64,000 nt of DNA from Burkholderia seminalis DSM 23518 (lineage in GTDB: Bacteria > Pseudomonadota > Gammaproteobacteria > Burkholderiales > Burkholderiaceae): positions 1,240,001 through 1,304,000 of the forward strand of contig NZ_CADFDK010000001.1 in NCBI RefSeq assembly GCF_902832885.1, written 5' to 3'. The first letter of the stretch is position 1. Each line of letters opens with the position of its first letter. Below the pieces are notes generated by a model, which did no database searches, was not told the DNA's origin, and saw only the letters and a list, made by a program, of their open reading frames with translations. Shown here one piece after another: positions 48,669 to 57,386 of the stretch. The translations under genes and the position numbers were made by a program.

Positions 48669-49172
48669 ATGTTCACGCTGTCCAACGACCCCAACGCCTC
48701 CAAGGCCGATCAATACGCGACGCTCGTCGAGCAGGCACGCGCGCTCGTCGAGTCCGAACGCGACCTGACGGCCAACGCGGCGAATTTCTCCGCGCTCGTC
48801 TATCACGCGCTCGATCGTCTCAACTGGGCGGGTTTCTACTTCTTCGACGGGACCGAACTCGTCGTCGGCCCGTTCCAGGGCAAGCCCGCGTGCGTGCGCA
48901 TCGCGCTCGGCAAGGGCGTGTGCGGCACCGCCGCGCAGACGCGCGAGACGCAGGTCGTGCGCGACGTGCATGAGTTTCCCGGCCATATCGCGTGTGACGC
49001 GGCCTCGGAATCGGAAATCGTCGTCCCGCTGGTGGCCGGCGACGGCACGCTGATCGGCGTGTGGGACGTCGACAGCCCGGTCGCCGCGCGCTTCGACGAC
49101 GAAGATCGCAAGGGCATGGAAGCGCTGTGCCGCGTGTTCGTCGAACACGCGTGGCAGAAGGCGCGCGGCTGA
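48669..49172 (+). CDS. msrC: Free methionine-(R)-sulfoxide reductase (GAF domain)
   Basis: 167 residues, one GAF domain. LNWAGFYFFDGTELVVGPFQG, the Cys pair in PACVRIALGKGVCGTAAQ and the third Cys in GHIACDAASESEIVVP match fRMsr, which reduces free methionine-R-sulfoxide with thioredoxin. WDVDSPVAARF ends the domain. It starts 80 bp after the LysR gene and ends at a terminator. Confidence 0.9.
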   Translation: MFTLSNDPNASKADQYATLVEQARALVESERDLTANAANFSALVYHALDRLNWAGFYFFDGTELVVGPFQGKPACVRIALGKGVCGTAAQTRETQVVRDVHEFPGHIACDAASESEIVVPLVAGDGTLIGVWDVDSPVAARFDDEDRKGMEALCRVFVEHAWQKARG

Positions 49173-49197
49173 GCCGCGCCGGCCGGTCGCCGCAAAC

Positions 49198-49226
49198 GGA
49201 ACGGGCCCCGCGAAAGGGCCCGTTTC
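49198..49226. terminator. Bidirectional terminator
   Basis: AACGGGCCC and GGGCCCGTT pair around CGCGAAA, with short A and T tails on each side, between convergent msrC and map. Confidence 0.75.
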
Positions 49227-49268
49227 ATTGCAGTGCCGCGCCTCGTCATACGCGGCGCACGGCCGCTG

Positions 49269-50075
49269 TCAGGCCGCGTGCGTGCCCGACAGCGCCGCGA
49301 ACGCCTGCGGCTTCGCGTCCTCGGTCAGCACCTCGAAGCCCGTTTCCGTCACCACGACCATGTGCTCCCATTGCGCGGACAACGAATGGTCCTTCGTGAC
49401 GACCGTCCAGCCGTCGGCCAACACGCGCGTGTCGCGCTTGCCCGCGTTGAGCATCGGCTCGATCGTGAAGATCATCCCCGGCCGCAGCGGCACGCCGGTG
49501 CCGGAGCGGCCGTAATGCAGCACCTGCGGCTCGTCGTGATAGACATCGCCGATGCCGTGCCCGCAATATTCGCGCACGACGCTGAACCCTTCGCGATGCG
49601 CGACCTGCTGGATCGCGTAACCGACGTCGCCGAGCGTCGCGCCCGGACGCACCGCGCGGATGCCCGCGTGCATCGCCTCGTAGGTGGCCGCGACGAGGCG
49701 CCGCGCCAGCTCGTTCGGCTCGCCGACGAAATACATGCGGCTCGTATCGCCGAACCAGCCGTCCTTGATCACCGCGATGTCGAGGTTCACGATGTCGCCG
49801 TCGCGCATCGGCCGCGAGGTCGGAATGCCGTGACAGACCACATGGTTGACCGACGTGCACAGCGTCTTCGGATAACCGTGATAACCGATGTTCGCGGGAA
49901 TCGCGCCGAGTTCGTCGACGATGTATTCGCGGCAGCGTGCGTCGAGCTCGTCGGTGGTCACGCCCGGCTTCACGTGCTCGGTGATCATCGTCAGCACCTG
50001 CGATGCGAGCTTCGCGGCTTCGCGCGACTTCGCGATTTCCGCGGCCCCGCGGATCGGGATTTCTCGCCTCGCCAT
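49269..50075 (-). CDS. map: Methionine aminopeptidase type I
   Basis: 268 residues. It removes N-terminal Met from nascent proteins. The five metal ligands appear in order: NLDIAV, WFGDTSR, YCGHGIG, TIEPML and QWEHMV. SVNHVVCHGIP holds the His of the active-site rim. Its ATG shares one base with the TAA of the ParD-like gene (TAATG), so the two are translationally coupled. The housekeeping map of many proteobacteria is beside rpsB-tsf, so this may be a second copy; that is inference. Confidence 0.92.
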   Translation of the reverse strand: MARREIPIRGAAEIAKSREAAKLASQVLTMITEHVKPGVTTDELDARCREYIVDELGAIPANIGYHGYPKTLCTSVNHVVCHGIPTSRPMRDGDIVNLDIAVIKDGWFGDTSRMYFVGEPNELARRLVAATYEAMHAGIRAVRPGATLGDVGYAIQQVAHREGFSVVREYCGHGIGDVYHDEPQVLHYGRSGTGVPLRPGMIFTIEPMLNAGKRDTRVLADGWTVVTKDHSLSAQWEHMVVVTETGFEVLTEDAKPQAFAALSGTHAA

Positions 50076-50311
50076 TACGCCACCTGCTCGATCTGCGACG
50101 CGACCGGTTCCGCCGGCCCCACGTCGCCGCCCCGCGCCTCGGCCTCGATCAACATCTTGCAGATGTCGCCGTAGGACAGCGCCGGGTTGAGTTCCGCCAG
50201 CATTCCGACGCGCAACCAATGTTCGGCCTGCGCATTGATCGAACGGCTCAGCGCTGTGCTCGTCGAGCGCAGCCGTTCATGCATGTGCTCGGAAATCTTG
50301 ATGATGCCCAT
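50075..50311 (-). CDS. ParD-like antitoxin-family protein
   Basis: 78 residues. MGIIKISEHMHERLRSTSTA is the ribbon-helix-helix start of ParD-like proteins; LSRSINAQAEHWLRVGMLAE is the second helix. The C-terminal half (SYGDICKMLIEAEA) may be the flexible partner-binding part. No ParE-like toxin is next to it; instead it precedes map with a one-base overlap. A role as repressor of its own operon or as a MetAP partner is possible; neither is shown. Confidence 0.8.
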   Translation of the reverse strand: MGIIKISEHMHERLRSTSTALSRSINAQAEHWLRVGMLAELNPALSYGDICKMLIEAEARGGDVGPAEPVASQIEQVA

Positions 50312-50420
50312 ATATCCCCAATTAAACGAAACGTAGCTATTTCGTATATTACGCTGCGCACGCGCGCCGGGCAAGCTGCCCGAATCCCGCTCCCCTCTCT
50401 GTCGGCTGCGGCAAATGCCG

Positions 50421-50450
50421 TTGACATCAAATTCCAGTTTGCTGGAAAAT
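50421..50450 (+). promoter_or_regulatory. Promoter with embedded inverted repeat before the XRE-cupin gene
   Basis: TTGACA (50421-50426) and GAAAAT (50445-50450) have an 18-bp spacer. TTCCAG-TTTG-CTGGAA (50432-50447) is a perfect 6-bp inverted repeat between and over the boxes, the place expected for autorepression. The start codon follows 10 bp later, so the leader is very short. Confidence 0.55.
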
Positions 50451-50459
50451 CAATCCATC

Positions 50460-51092
50460 ATGAAAGAATCCACGATCACCGCGGCCGGCGACAGCGGCAT
50501 CAACGAGCGCATCGCACGGCGCGTGCGCGAACTGCGCACCGTTCGAGGCTACACGCTCGATGCGCTGGCCGCGCGTTCCGGCGTCAGCCGTTCGATGATC
50601 TCGCTCATCGAACGCGCGTCGGCCAGCCCGACGGCCGTCGTGCTCGACAAGCTCGCGGCCGGCCTCGGCATCTCGCTGGCCGGGTTGTTCGGCGGCGACC
50701 GGGACGACGCGCCCGCGCAGCCGCTGGCCCGGCGCGCGCAGCAGGCCGAGTGGCGCGATCCGGCGTCCGGCTACGTGCGGCGCAATCTCTCCCCGGCCGG
50801 CTGGCCGTCGCCGATCCAGCTCGTCGAGGTCGATTTCCCGCCCGGCGCGCGTGTCGCGTACGACAGCGGCGGACGCGAGCGCGTGCTGCATCAGCAGGTG
50901 TGGGTCATCAGCGGCCGCGTCGACGTCACGCTCGGCGATGCGCTGCACGCGCTTCACGAAGGCGACTGCCTGGCCCTGCGCCTCGACCAGCCGCTGATCT
51001 TCAGCAATCCGTCGCCGCATCCCGCGCGCTATGTCGTCGTGATCTGCGATGCGTCCGGCGCGGCCGGCGCGGCCGGCGCGCGGAACGCGTAA
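50460..51092 (+). CDS. XRE-type regulator with C-terminal cupin
   Basis: 210 residues. The helix-turn-helix spans residues 14-70: LRTVRGYTLDALAARSGVSRSMISLIERA. The cupin domain at 105-200 (VEVDFPPGARVAYDSGG, QQVWVISGRVDVTLGD) is the ligand sensor. Such regulators (PuuR/SutR style) respond to small metabolites. It is followed after 47 bp by a GNAT gene, a pairing often conserved, suggesting that it controls the acetyltransferase. Confidence 0.88.
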   Translation: MKESTITAAGDSGINERIARRVRELRTVRGYTLDALAARSGVSRSMISLIERASASPTAVVLDKLAAGLGISLAGLFGGDRDDAPAQPLARRAQQAEWRDPASGYVRRNLSPAGWPSPIQLVEVDFPPGARVAYDSGGRERVLHQQVWVISGRVDVTLGDALHALHEGDCLALRLDQPLIFSNPSPHPARYVVVICDASGAAGAAGARNA

Positions 51093-51139
51093 CGCATGCG
51101 TGGGGTGTACGCCCCCGTTCAACCCCACCAGGAACCCGT

Positions 51140-51688
51140 ATGAATTCCCCGAAACAGCACGACGACGTGCGCCTGATCGATTGCAGCGAGGCCGAGCACG
51201 CAGCGGCCATCCTCGAGATCCTGAACGACGCGATCGCGAATTCGACCGCGCTGTACGACTACCGGCCGCGCCCGCCGGAAGCGATGGTCACGTGGTTCGC
51301 GACGAAACGCGCGGGCGGGTTTCCGGTCGTCGGCGCCGTCGACGCATCGGGCACGCTGCTCGGCTTCGCGAGCTGGGGCACGTTCCGTGCGTTCCCTGCG
51401 TTCAAGTACACGATGGAACACAGCGTCTACGTGCGCAGCGACCAGCGCGGCCGCGGGCTCGGCGAACTGCTGCTGCGCGAAGTCGTCCGTCGTGCGCGCG
51501 ACGCGCAGGTGCACGTGCTGGTCGGCTGCATCGACGCGACCAATGCCGGAAGCATCGCACTGCATACGAAACTGGGATTCGTGCACTCGGGCACGATCAC
51601 GGAGGCGGGATTCAAGTTCGGCCGCTGGCTCGACGCGGCGTTCTATCAGTTGAAGCTCGATACGCCCGCGCAGCCGGTGGATGGCTGA
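51140..51688 (+). CDS. GNAT N-acetyltransferase, phosphinothricin acetyltransferase-like
   Basis: 182 residues. ILEILNDAIANSTALYDYRPRP and the acetyl-CoA loop VRSDQRGRGLGELLLREVV are typical of the PAT/Bar and methionine sulfoximine acetyltransferase group. GCIDATNAGSIALHTKLGFV and FGRWLDAAFYQLKL are the expected C-terminal segments. CAGGAA lies before the ATG. The natural substrate is unknown; the XRE-cupin gene upstream is the likely regulator. Confidence 0.88.
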   Translation: MNSPKQHDDVRLIDCSEAEHAAAILEILNDAIANSTALYDYRPRPPEAMVTWFATKRAGGFPVVGAVDASGTLLGFASWGTFRAFPAFKYTMEHSVYVRSDQRGRGLGELLLREVVRRARDAQVHVLVGCIDATNAGSIALHTKLGFVHSGTITEAGFKFGRWLDAAFYQLKLDTPAQPVDG

Positions 51689-51747
51689 TTGCGCGGAGGC
51701 CGTCGCATGCATCCCGTACGGCGGCCGGCAAACGATGCAGAAAAAAG

Positions 51748-51774
51748 AAAAGCCCCGCCGAAGCGGGGCTTTTT
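51748..51774. terminator. Rho-independent terminator
   Basis: AAAAGCCCCGC and GCGGGGCTTTTT pair around CGAA. It ends the GNAT transcript and, from the other side, the tRNA transcript. Confidence 0.87.
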
Positions 51775-51785
51775 CTCGTTCTACC

Positions 51786-51859
51786 TGGAGGCGCGAGCCG
51801 GAGTCGAACCGGCCTAAACGGCTTTGCAGGCCGCTGCATAACCGCTTTGCTATCGCGCC
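51786..51859 (-). tRNA. tRNA-Cys (GCA)
   Basis: 74 nt including encoded CCA. The acceptor GGCGCGA pairs with TCGCGCC, the discriminator is U, and the TTCGACTCC loop is present. The anticodon loop CTGCAAA gives GCA. Last of four tRNA genes on the minus strand. Confidence 0.96.
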
Positions 51860-51958
51860 AAAAGCGGACTGTCCGGATGCCGTGAGGCAAGCGACAGATT
51901 TCTATTCGAGGACCGGAAGTCCATCAAATAAAAAGGGAAGCTTGGCTTCCCCATTACT

Positions 51959-52034
51959 TGGAGCGGGAGACGAGTCTCGAACTCGCGACCTCAACCTTGG
52001 CAAGGTTGCGCTCTACCAACTGAGCTACTCCCGC
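51959..52034 (-). tRNA. tRNA-Gly (GCC), copy 3
   Basis: 76 nt with CCA. The acceptor GCGGGAG pairs with CTCCCGC; the anticodon loop TTGCCAA gives GCC. Identical to the next two copies upstream. Confidence 0.97.
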
Positions 52035-52085
52035 ATTGTCCTGCACCTGCAGCGCTTCGCCGACCAACACGCTGCCAGAAAAATC

Positions 52086-52161
52086 TGGAGCGGGAGACGA
52101 GTCTCGAACTCGCGACCTCAACCTTGGCAAGGTTGCGCTCTACCAACTGAGCTACTCCCGC
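52086..52161 (-). tRNA. tRNA-Gly (GCC), copy 2
   Basis: 76 nt, identical to the flanking copies. The spacers between copies (about 51-53 nt) are also nearly identical, showing a recent tandem duplication with a unit of about 127-129 bp. Confidence 0.97.
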
Positions 52162-52214
52162 ATGGGTCCTGCATCTGCAGCGCTTCGCCGACCAACGCGC
52201 TGCCAGAAAAAATC

Positions 52215-52290
52215 TGGAGCGGGAGACGAGTCTCGAACTCGCGACCTCAACCTTGGCAAGGTTGCGCTCTACCAACTGAGCTACTCCCGC
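52215..52290 (-). tRNA. tRNA-Gly (GCC), copy 1
   Basis: 76 nt, identical to the other copies and nearest to the promoter. Gly-Gly-Gly-Cys are read in that order. Confidence 0.97.
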
Positions 52291-52354
52291 GTATTGCTAC
52301 GCTACTGCTGCTTCCCCGTCACACGCTTACTTCGTCGTGCAGCGGAGAAGCGAG

Positions 52355-52383
52355 ATTATGTCGAAGGCACATTCGTGTGTCAA
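52355..52383 (-). promoter_or_regulatory. Strong promoter of the tRNA cluster
   Basis: On the minus strand TTGACA, a 17-bp spacer and CATAAT form a near-consensus sigma-70 promoter, ending 64 bp before the first tRNA-Gly. A hairpin AGGGCT/AGCCCT (52383-52399) overlaps its upstream edge and may end the pgsA transcript. Confidence 0.8.
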
Positions 52384-52439
52384 GGGCTTTTCCAGCCCTT
52401 TTTACAAAAACCGCCTCGACCGAACGCGAGACGCACGTC

Positions 52440-53027
52440 TCACGCACCGCCGCGCTCACGGATCTGCGGCCACGCGAGCTTCATGTAGTAAAGCATCGAC
52501 CAGATCGTCAGCACCGCCGCGAGATACATCAGCCACTCACCCCACACGCGCGTGTCGATCGTCACGACGCCGAGCGGCAGCGGCCCGTAGAACAGCAGCA
52601 TCGGGATCGCGACCATCTGGCATGCGGTCTTGAACTTGCCGAGCTGGTTCACCGCGACGCTCTTCGATGCGCCGATCTGCGCCATCCACTCGCGCAGCGC
52701 CGAGATCGCGATCTCGCGGCCGACGATCACCAGCGCGATCGCCGCATCGACCCGCGAAATCTGCACGAGGATCAGCAGCGCGGCCGTCACCATCAGCTTG
52801 TCCGCCACCGGATCGAGAAAGGCGCCGAACGACGAGGTCTGGTTCCACTTGCGTGCGAGATAACCGTCGAACCAGTCGGTCAGCGCCGCGAGGATGAAGA
52901 TCGCCGCCGCCGCGAGATTGCGGTGCGCGCCGCCCATCACCGTGTCCGGCAGGTAGAACACGCCGACGACGAGCGGAATCAGCACGATCCGTACCCACGT
53001 CAGGAAAATCGGGAAATTGAACGGCAT
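52440..53027 (-). CDS. pgsA: CDP-diacylglycerol-glycerol-3-phosphate 3-phosphatidyltransferase
   Basis: 195 residues, integral membrane enzyme that makes phosphatidylglycerol phosphate. The CDP-alcohol phosphotransferase signature DWFDGYLARKWNQTSSFGAF continues to LDPVADK, giving the D-G-x2-A-R-x8-G-x3-D-x3-D pattern. FPIFLTWVRIVLIPLVVGVF is the first helix. The start at 53027 is chosen for the family N-terminus; no clear ribosome site. It follows uvrC by 91 bp, as in many proteobacteria. Confidence 0.94.
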   Translation of the reverse strand: MPFNFPIFLTWVRIVLIPLVVGVFYLPDTVMGGAHRNLAAAAIFILAALTDWFDGYLARKWNQTSSFGAFLDPVADKLMVTAALLILVQISRVDAAIALVIVGREIAISALREWMAQIGASKSVAVNQLGKFKTACQMVAIPMLLFYGPLPLGVVTIDTRVWGEWLMYLAAVLTIWSMLYYMKLAWPQIRERGGA

Positions 53028-53118
53028 GGCATGCGGGACAGTAAAGGATTCGCAATTGTGCCGTGTCGACCGGCCTGCCACAAGAACGCTGGCGAGGCAG
53101 CCCGGCCGCACGGGCGCG

Positions 53119-55164
53119 TCAGTGAAGCTGCTTGTAGATCTGTTCGGCGAGCGCGTGCGAGATGCCCTCGACGCTCGCGAGTTCCTCGACGCTCGCGGCC
53201 ACCACGCCGCGCAATCCGCCGAACCGCGCGAGCAGCCGCTGCCGGCGTTTCGCGCCAACGCCCTCGAGTTCCTCGAGCCGCGACGTCTGGCGCGCCTTCG
53301 CCCGCTTCGCCCGCATGCCGGTGATCGCGAAGCGGTGCGCCTCGTCGCGGATCTGCGCGATGAGCATCAGCGCGGCACTCTCCTTGCCGAGTTCGAGCGG
53401 CGTGCGGCCGTCCGCGAACACGAGCGTCTCGAGGCCGACCTTGCGCCCCTCGCCCTTCGCGACGCCGACCAGCATGGACGTGTCGAGCCCCAGCTCGGTG
53501 AACACCTGGCGCGCGATTTCGACCTGACCCTTGCCGCCGTCGATCAGCACGATGTTCGGCAGCAGGCTCGACGCCTCGGCCTGGCGCGTCGATTCGCCGT
53601 CGATGCCGGCCGCTTCATCCACCGCGGCCGCCTGCGCGGCCTGCTCGACCATCTTCTCGTAGCGGCGCGTGAGCACCTGCCGCATCGCCGCGTAATCGTC
53701 GCCCGGCGTAATGCCCGTGATGTTGTAGCGGCGGTACTCGCCCGACTGCATCTTGTGATGATGGTAGACGACGCACGACGCCTGCGTGGCCTCGCCCATC
53801 GTGTGGCTGATGTCGAAGCATTCGATCCGCAGCGTCGCGAGATCGTCGATGTCGTAACCGAGCGTTTCCGCCAGCGAGCGCGTACGCGCCTGCTGCGAGC
53901 CCTGCTCGGACAGCAGCCGCATCAGCGCGATCTGCGCATTCTGTTCGGCCATCGACAGCCACGCGCGCCGCTGCCCCTGCGGCTGCCGCACCAGCGACAC
54001 CTTGTGGCCGGCCTGTTCGGACAGCAGCTCGAGCAGGTCGCGGCTCGCGGGCGCATGGCTGACGACAAGCACCGGCGGCACGCGGTTGCCGAGGTAGTGC
54101 TGCGCGATGAACGCGTCGAGCACCTCCGCCTCGACCGATGCCGCCGCCGCGCCGCCGCGCACGCTGCCGGCTTCTTCCGCGGGCTGGTCGGGCACCGCGG
54201 CGGCAGTCGCGCCGGTTGTGTCGGCCGCTTCCGACGACTCGGCCTCGTCGCCAAGACCACCTTCGGCGAGCGTCAGCGCGCTTTCGACGTGCGTCGGGAA
54301 ATACGCCTTGTCGCCGAGATGCCGGCCGCCGCGCACCATCGCGAGATTCACGCACACACGCCCGCCTTGCGCGACGACGGCGAGGATGTCGACGTCGCTG
54401 TCGCCGCCGACCTCGATCGCCTGCTGGTGCAGCACCGTCGCGAGCGAGCTCATCTGGTTGCGCACGGCCGCCGCCTGCTCGAATTTCAGCTCGGCCGCGA
54501 ACGCATGCATCTTCTGCTCGAGTTCCTTCATCACTTCGGACTGCCGGCCGAGCAGGAACCGCGCGGCGTTCGACACGTCGACCGCGTAATCCTCGCTGGA
54601 GATCGCGCCGACGCACGGCGCCGTGCAGCGCCCGATCTGGTGCAGCAGGCACGGCCGCGTGCGGTTGTTGAACACCGAATCCTCGCAGGTCCGCAACTGG
54701 AACACGCGCTGCAGGATCTGGATGCTCTCGCGCACGGCCCACGCGCTCGGGAACGGCCCGAAATACTGGTTCTGCTTGTCGACCGACCCGCGGTAGTAGG
54801 CCATCCGCGGAAACCGATGTGCGGTGAGCTTCAGGTACGGATACGACTTGTCGTCGCGAAACAGGATGTTGTAGCGCGGCGCGAGTGCCTTGATCAGGTT
54901 GTTCTCGAGCAGCAGCGCCTCGGCTTCCGAGCGCGTGACGGTCGTCTCGATGCGCGCGATGCGCGTGACCATCATCGCGATGCGCGGCGACAGCTGGGTC
55001 TTCGTGAAATAGCTCGATACGCGCTTCTTCAGGTCGCGCGCCTTGCCGACGTAAAGCACGGCGCCCGCCGTGTCGTAATAACGATAGACGCCGGGCATGT
55101 GCGGCAACTGCGCAAGGATCTTCTTCGGTTCGAACGGGGTATCGGAGGCTTCTGGGGCTGTCAT
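53119..55164 (-). CDS. uvrC: Excinuclease ABC subunit C
   Basis: 681 residues; the usual length is about 610. It makes both incisions in nucleotide excision repair. The N-terminal GIY-YIG nuclease has [20 protein letters not shown]; a UVR motif lies at [20 protein letters not shown]. The RNase H-like part has [15 protein letters not shown] and [12 protein letters not shown], and two helix-hairpin-helix motifs end the protein ([18 protein letters not shown]). The extra length is an acidic, Ala-rich insert near residues 297-348 (about 54120-54276). Confidence 0.96.
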   Translation of the reverse strand: MTAPEASDTPFEPKKILAQLPHMPGVYRYYDTAGAVLYVGKARDLKKRVSSYFTKTQLSPRIAMMVTRIARIETTVTRSEAEALLLENNLIKALAPRYNILFRDDKSYPYLKLTAHRFPRMAYYRGSVDKQNQYFGPFPSAWAVRESIQILQRVFQLRTCEDSVFNNRTRPCLLHQIGRCTAPCVGAISSEDYAVDVSNAARFLLGRQSEVMKELEQKMHAFAAELKFEQAAAVRNQMSSLATVLHQQAIEVGGDSDVDILAVVAQGGRVCVNLAMVRGGRHLGDKAYFPTHVESALTLAEGGLGDEAESSEAADTTGATAAAVPDQPAEEAGSVRGGAAAASVEAEVLDAFIAQHYLGNRVPPVLVVSHAPASRDLLELLSEQAGHKVSLVRQPQGQRRAWLSMAEQNAQIALMRLLSEQGSQQARTRSLAETLGYDIDDLATLRIECFDISHTMGEATQASCVVYHHHKMQSGEYRRYNITGITPGDDYAAMRQVLTRRYEKMVEQAAQAAAVDEAAGIDGESTRQAEASSLLPNIVLIDGGKGQVEIARQVFTELGLDTSMLVGVAKGEGRKVGLETLVFADGRTPLELGKESAALMLIAQIRDEAHRFAITGMRAKRAKARQTSRLEELEGVGAKRRQRLLARFGGLRGVVAASVEELASVEGISHALAEQIYKQLH

Positions 55165-55240
55165 GCGTGATCCGGGCGCCTTGTAACGCGGAACGGGTCT
55201 ATTAGAATCGCCAGTTTAGAGCATTCACCGGCCCGCTTCG

Positions 55241-56434
55241 ATGCCACGCACCACCGCTGCCCCACACCCCGCCGCAACGCTCGCGCCGGGCGAACCGATC
55301 GCCTGCGACCTCTTCTGCACGGTGATCGACAATTTCGGCGACGTCGGCGTGTGCTGGCGCGTCGCGCACCAGCTCGCGCATGAGCACGGCTGGCAGGTCC
55401 GGCTGTTCGTCGACGACCTGCGCACCTTCGCGCGCCTGCTGCCGAGCGTCGATCCCGACGCCGGACGGCAGACGATCGACGCGATCGCGATCGAGCACTG
55501 GCATGCGGAAGTCGGCGACGCACTGGAGATCGCCGATGTCGTGATCGAGGCGTTCGCGTGCGAGCTGCCCGGCGCGTATCTCGCGGCGATGGCACGCCGC
55601 GAGCGCCGCCCCGTGTGGATCAACCTCGAATACCTGAGCGCCGAGGACTGGGTCGCCGATTTCCATTTGCGGCCGTCGCCGCATCCACGCTACCCGCTGC
55701 TGAAGACGTTCTTCTTCCCCGGCCTGTCGGCCGGCACCGGCGGCGTGCCGAAGGAGCACGACCTCGACGCGCGCCGGACGGCCTTCGATGCCGACGCCGC
55801 GGCCCGCGCCGCGTGGTGGCGGCGCGCGACCGGCGGCGCGCCGCCGGCGCCCGGCACGACGGTCGTCAGTCTGTTCGCGTACGAAAATCCGGCCGTCGAC
55901 GCGCTGCTCGCCCAATGGCGCGACGGCCCGTCGCCGGTCGTCGCGCTCGTGCCGGCCGGCCGCCTGTCGCCGGCCGTCGCGCGCTTTTTCGGGGTCGAGT
56001 CGTTCGCGGCGGGCGCTCATGCACGCGCCGGCAACCTGGTCGCCCACGGGCTCGCATTCGTCCCGCAGGCCGACTACGATCCGCTGCTGTGGGCGGCCGA
56101 CCTCAATTTCGTGCGCGGCGAGGATTCGTTCGTCCGCGCGCAATGGGCGCGCAAGCCGTTCGTGTGGCACATCTACCCGCAGGCCGACGACGTGCACCTG
56201 CCGAAGCTCGACGCCGCGCTCGCGCACCTGTCGGCGGGCCTCGCCGATGCGCCGCGCGCCGCGCTCGAGCGGTTCTGGCATGCATGGAACGGCGCCGGCA
56301 CGCCCGACTGGGCCGATTTCTGGCAACACCGTGCCGCACTGGACGCCAATGCGGCCCGCTGGGCCGACGCGCTCGCGGCGGTCGGCGATCTCGCCGGAAA
56401 GCTGGCGGAATACGCAAAATCTCAGTTAAAATAA
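55241..56434 (+). CDS. earP: EF-P arginine rhamnosyltransferase EarP
   Basis: 397 residues, formerly DUF2331. It attaches rhamnose from dTDP-rhamnose to an Arg of EF-P, which is needed to relieve ribosome stalling at proline runs. CTVIDNFGDVGVCWRVAHQL and INLEYLSAEDWVADFHLRPS are hallmark segments; FVRGEDSFVRAQWARKPFVW is the nucleotide-sugar pocket region. The efp gene lies 126 bp downstream on the same strand. Divergent from uvrC. Confidence 0.94.
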   Translation: MPRTTAAPHPAATLAPGEPIACDLFCTVIDNFGDVGVCWRVAHQLAHEHGWQVRLFVDDLRTFARLLPSVDPDAGRQTIDAIAIEHWHAEVGDALEIADVVIEAFACELPGAYLAAMARRERRPVWINLEYLSAEDWVADFHLRPSPHPRYPLLKTFFFPGLSAGTGGVPKEHDLDARRTAFDADAAARAAWWRRATGGAPPAPGTTVVSLFAYENPAVDALLAQWRDGPSPVVALVPAGRLSPAVARFFGVESFAAGAHARAGNLVAHGLAFVPQADYDPLLWAADLNFVRGEDSFVRAQWARKPFVWHIYPQADDVHLPKLDAALAHLSAGLADAPRAALERFWHAWNGAGTPDWADFWQHRAALDANAARWADALAAVGDLAGKLAEYAKSQLK

Positions 56435-56560
56435 GCGGTTATCCGACGGCTGACCAGGCAAGCGCTCGCTTTTGGCGTCCACCGGAACGCACCGCTTGCG
56501 CCGTCAGCCGTTGCGCAACGCTCAGGCACCTATTTATTTGATTGGATCAGGACAGTTTTT

Positions 56561-57118
56561 ATGAAGACCGCACAGGAACTCCGCGTAGGCAACGTCGTGC
56601 AGATCGGCAGCGACGCATGGGTCATCTCCAAGACGGAATACAACAAGTCGGGCCGTAACGCCGCCGTCGTCAAGATGAAGATGAAGAACCTGCTGACGAA
56701 CGCAGGCCAGGAATCGGTCTACAAGGCCGACGACAAGTTCGACGTCGTCGTGCTCGACCGCAAGGAAGTGACGTACTCGTACTTCGCCGACCCGATGTAC
56801 GTGTTCATGGACGCCGACTACAACCAGTTCGAAGTCGAAGCCGAAATGATGGGCGAAGCGCTGAACTACCTCGAAGACGGCATGGCGTGCGAAGTCGTGT
56901 TCTACAACGAGAAGGCGATCTCGGTCGAACTGCCGACGATCCTCGTTCGCGAGATCACCTACACGGAGCCGGCAGTCAAGGGCGACACGTCGTCGGGCAA
57001 GGTGCTGAAGAACGCCAAGCTCGCAACGGGCTTCGAACTGCAAGTGCCGCTGTTCTGCAATACCGGCGACAAGATCGAAATCGATACGCGTACGAACGAA
57101 TACCGCAGCCGCGCGTAA
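56561..57118 (+). CDS. efp: Elongation factor P
   Basis: 185 residues, three beta-barrel domains. It binds between the P and E sites and promotes peptide bonds at polyproline stretches. Residue 32 is Arg in [10 protein letters not shown], the residue modified by EarP, rather than the Lys used by EpmA-type species. AGGACAG precedes the ATG at the usual distance. Translation is probably high; a GCGCCC terminator follows. Confidence 0.97.
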   Translation: MKTAQELRVGNVVQIGSDAWVISKTEYNKSGRNAAVVKMKMKNLLTNAGQESVYKADDKFDVVVLDRKEVTYSYFADPMYVFMDADYNQFEVEAEMMGEALNYLEDGMACEVVFYNEKAISVELPTILVREITYTEPAVKGDTSSGKVLKNAKLATGFELQVPLFCNTGDKIEIDTRTNEYRSRA

Positions 57119-57142
57119 TCGTCAGCGATACCCGCATCGAAC

Positions 57143-57166
57143 AAAGCGCCCTTCGGGGCGCTTTTT
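57143..57166 (+). terminator. Rho-independent terminator of efp
   Basis: AAAGCGCCC and GGGCGCTTT pair around TTCG, followed by TT. Confidence 0.88.
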
Positions 57167-57386
57167 GTTTGTCTGGCGCCAACAGCGGGCACCAGCCAAG
57201 GGCATAAGGAACACAAAATCCACCGGTAAAGATATTCAATTTGTATCATCGGTAACTGTTTTATAGCGCCGGAGAAATAATGCGCGTGACGGGTTCGGCG
57301 GGGCATAAAATCAGTTTTTAATCTGACATGCGGCTGCGGCCCCGATGGCCGACAGCCCGCCTCTCTTGACTCGACTCGCGTCCACC

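Noticed and set aside
51681-53324. 547-codon plus-strand frame through the tRNA cluster
   Set aside because: Its repeated segments simply translate the complement of three tRNA-Gly genes; such frames are often mis-annotated as proteins.
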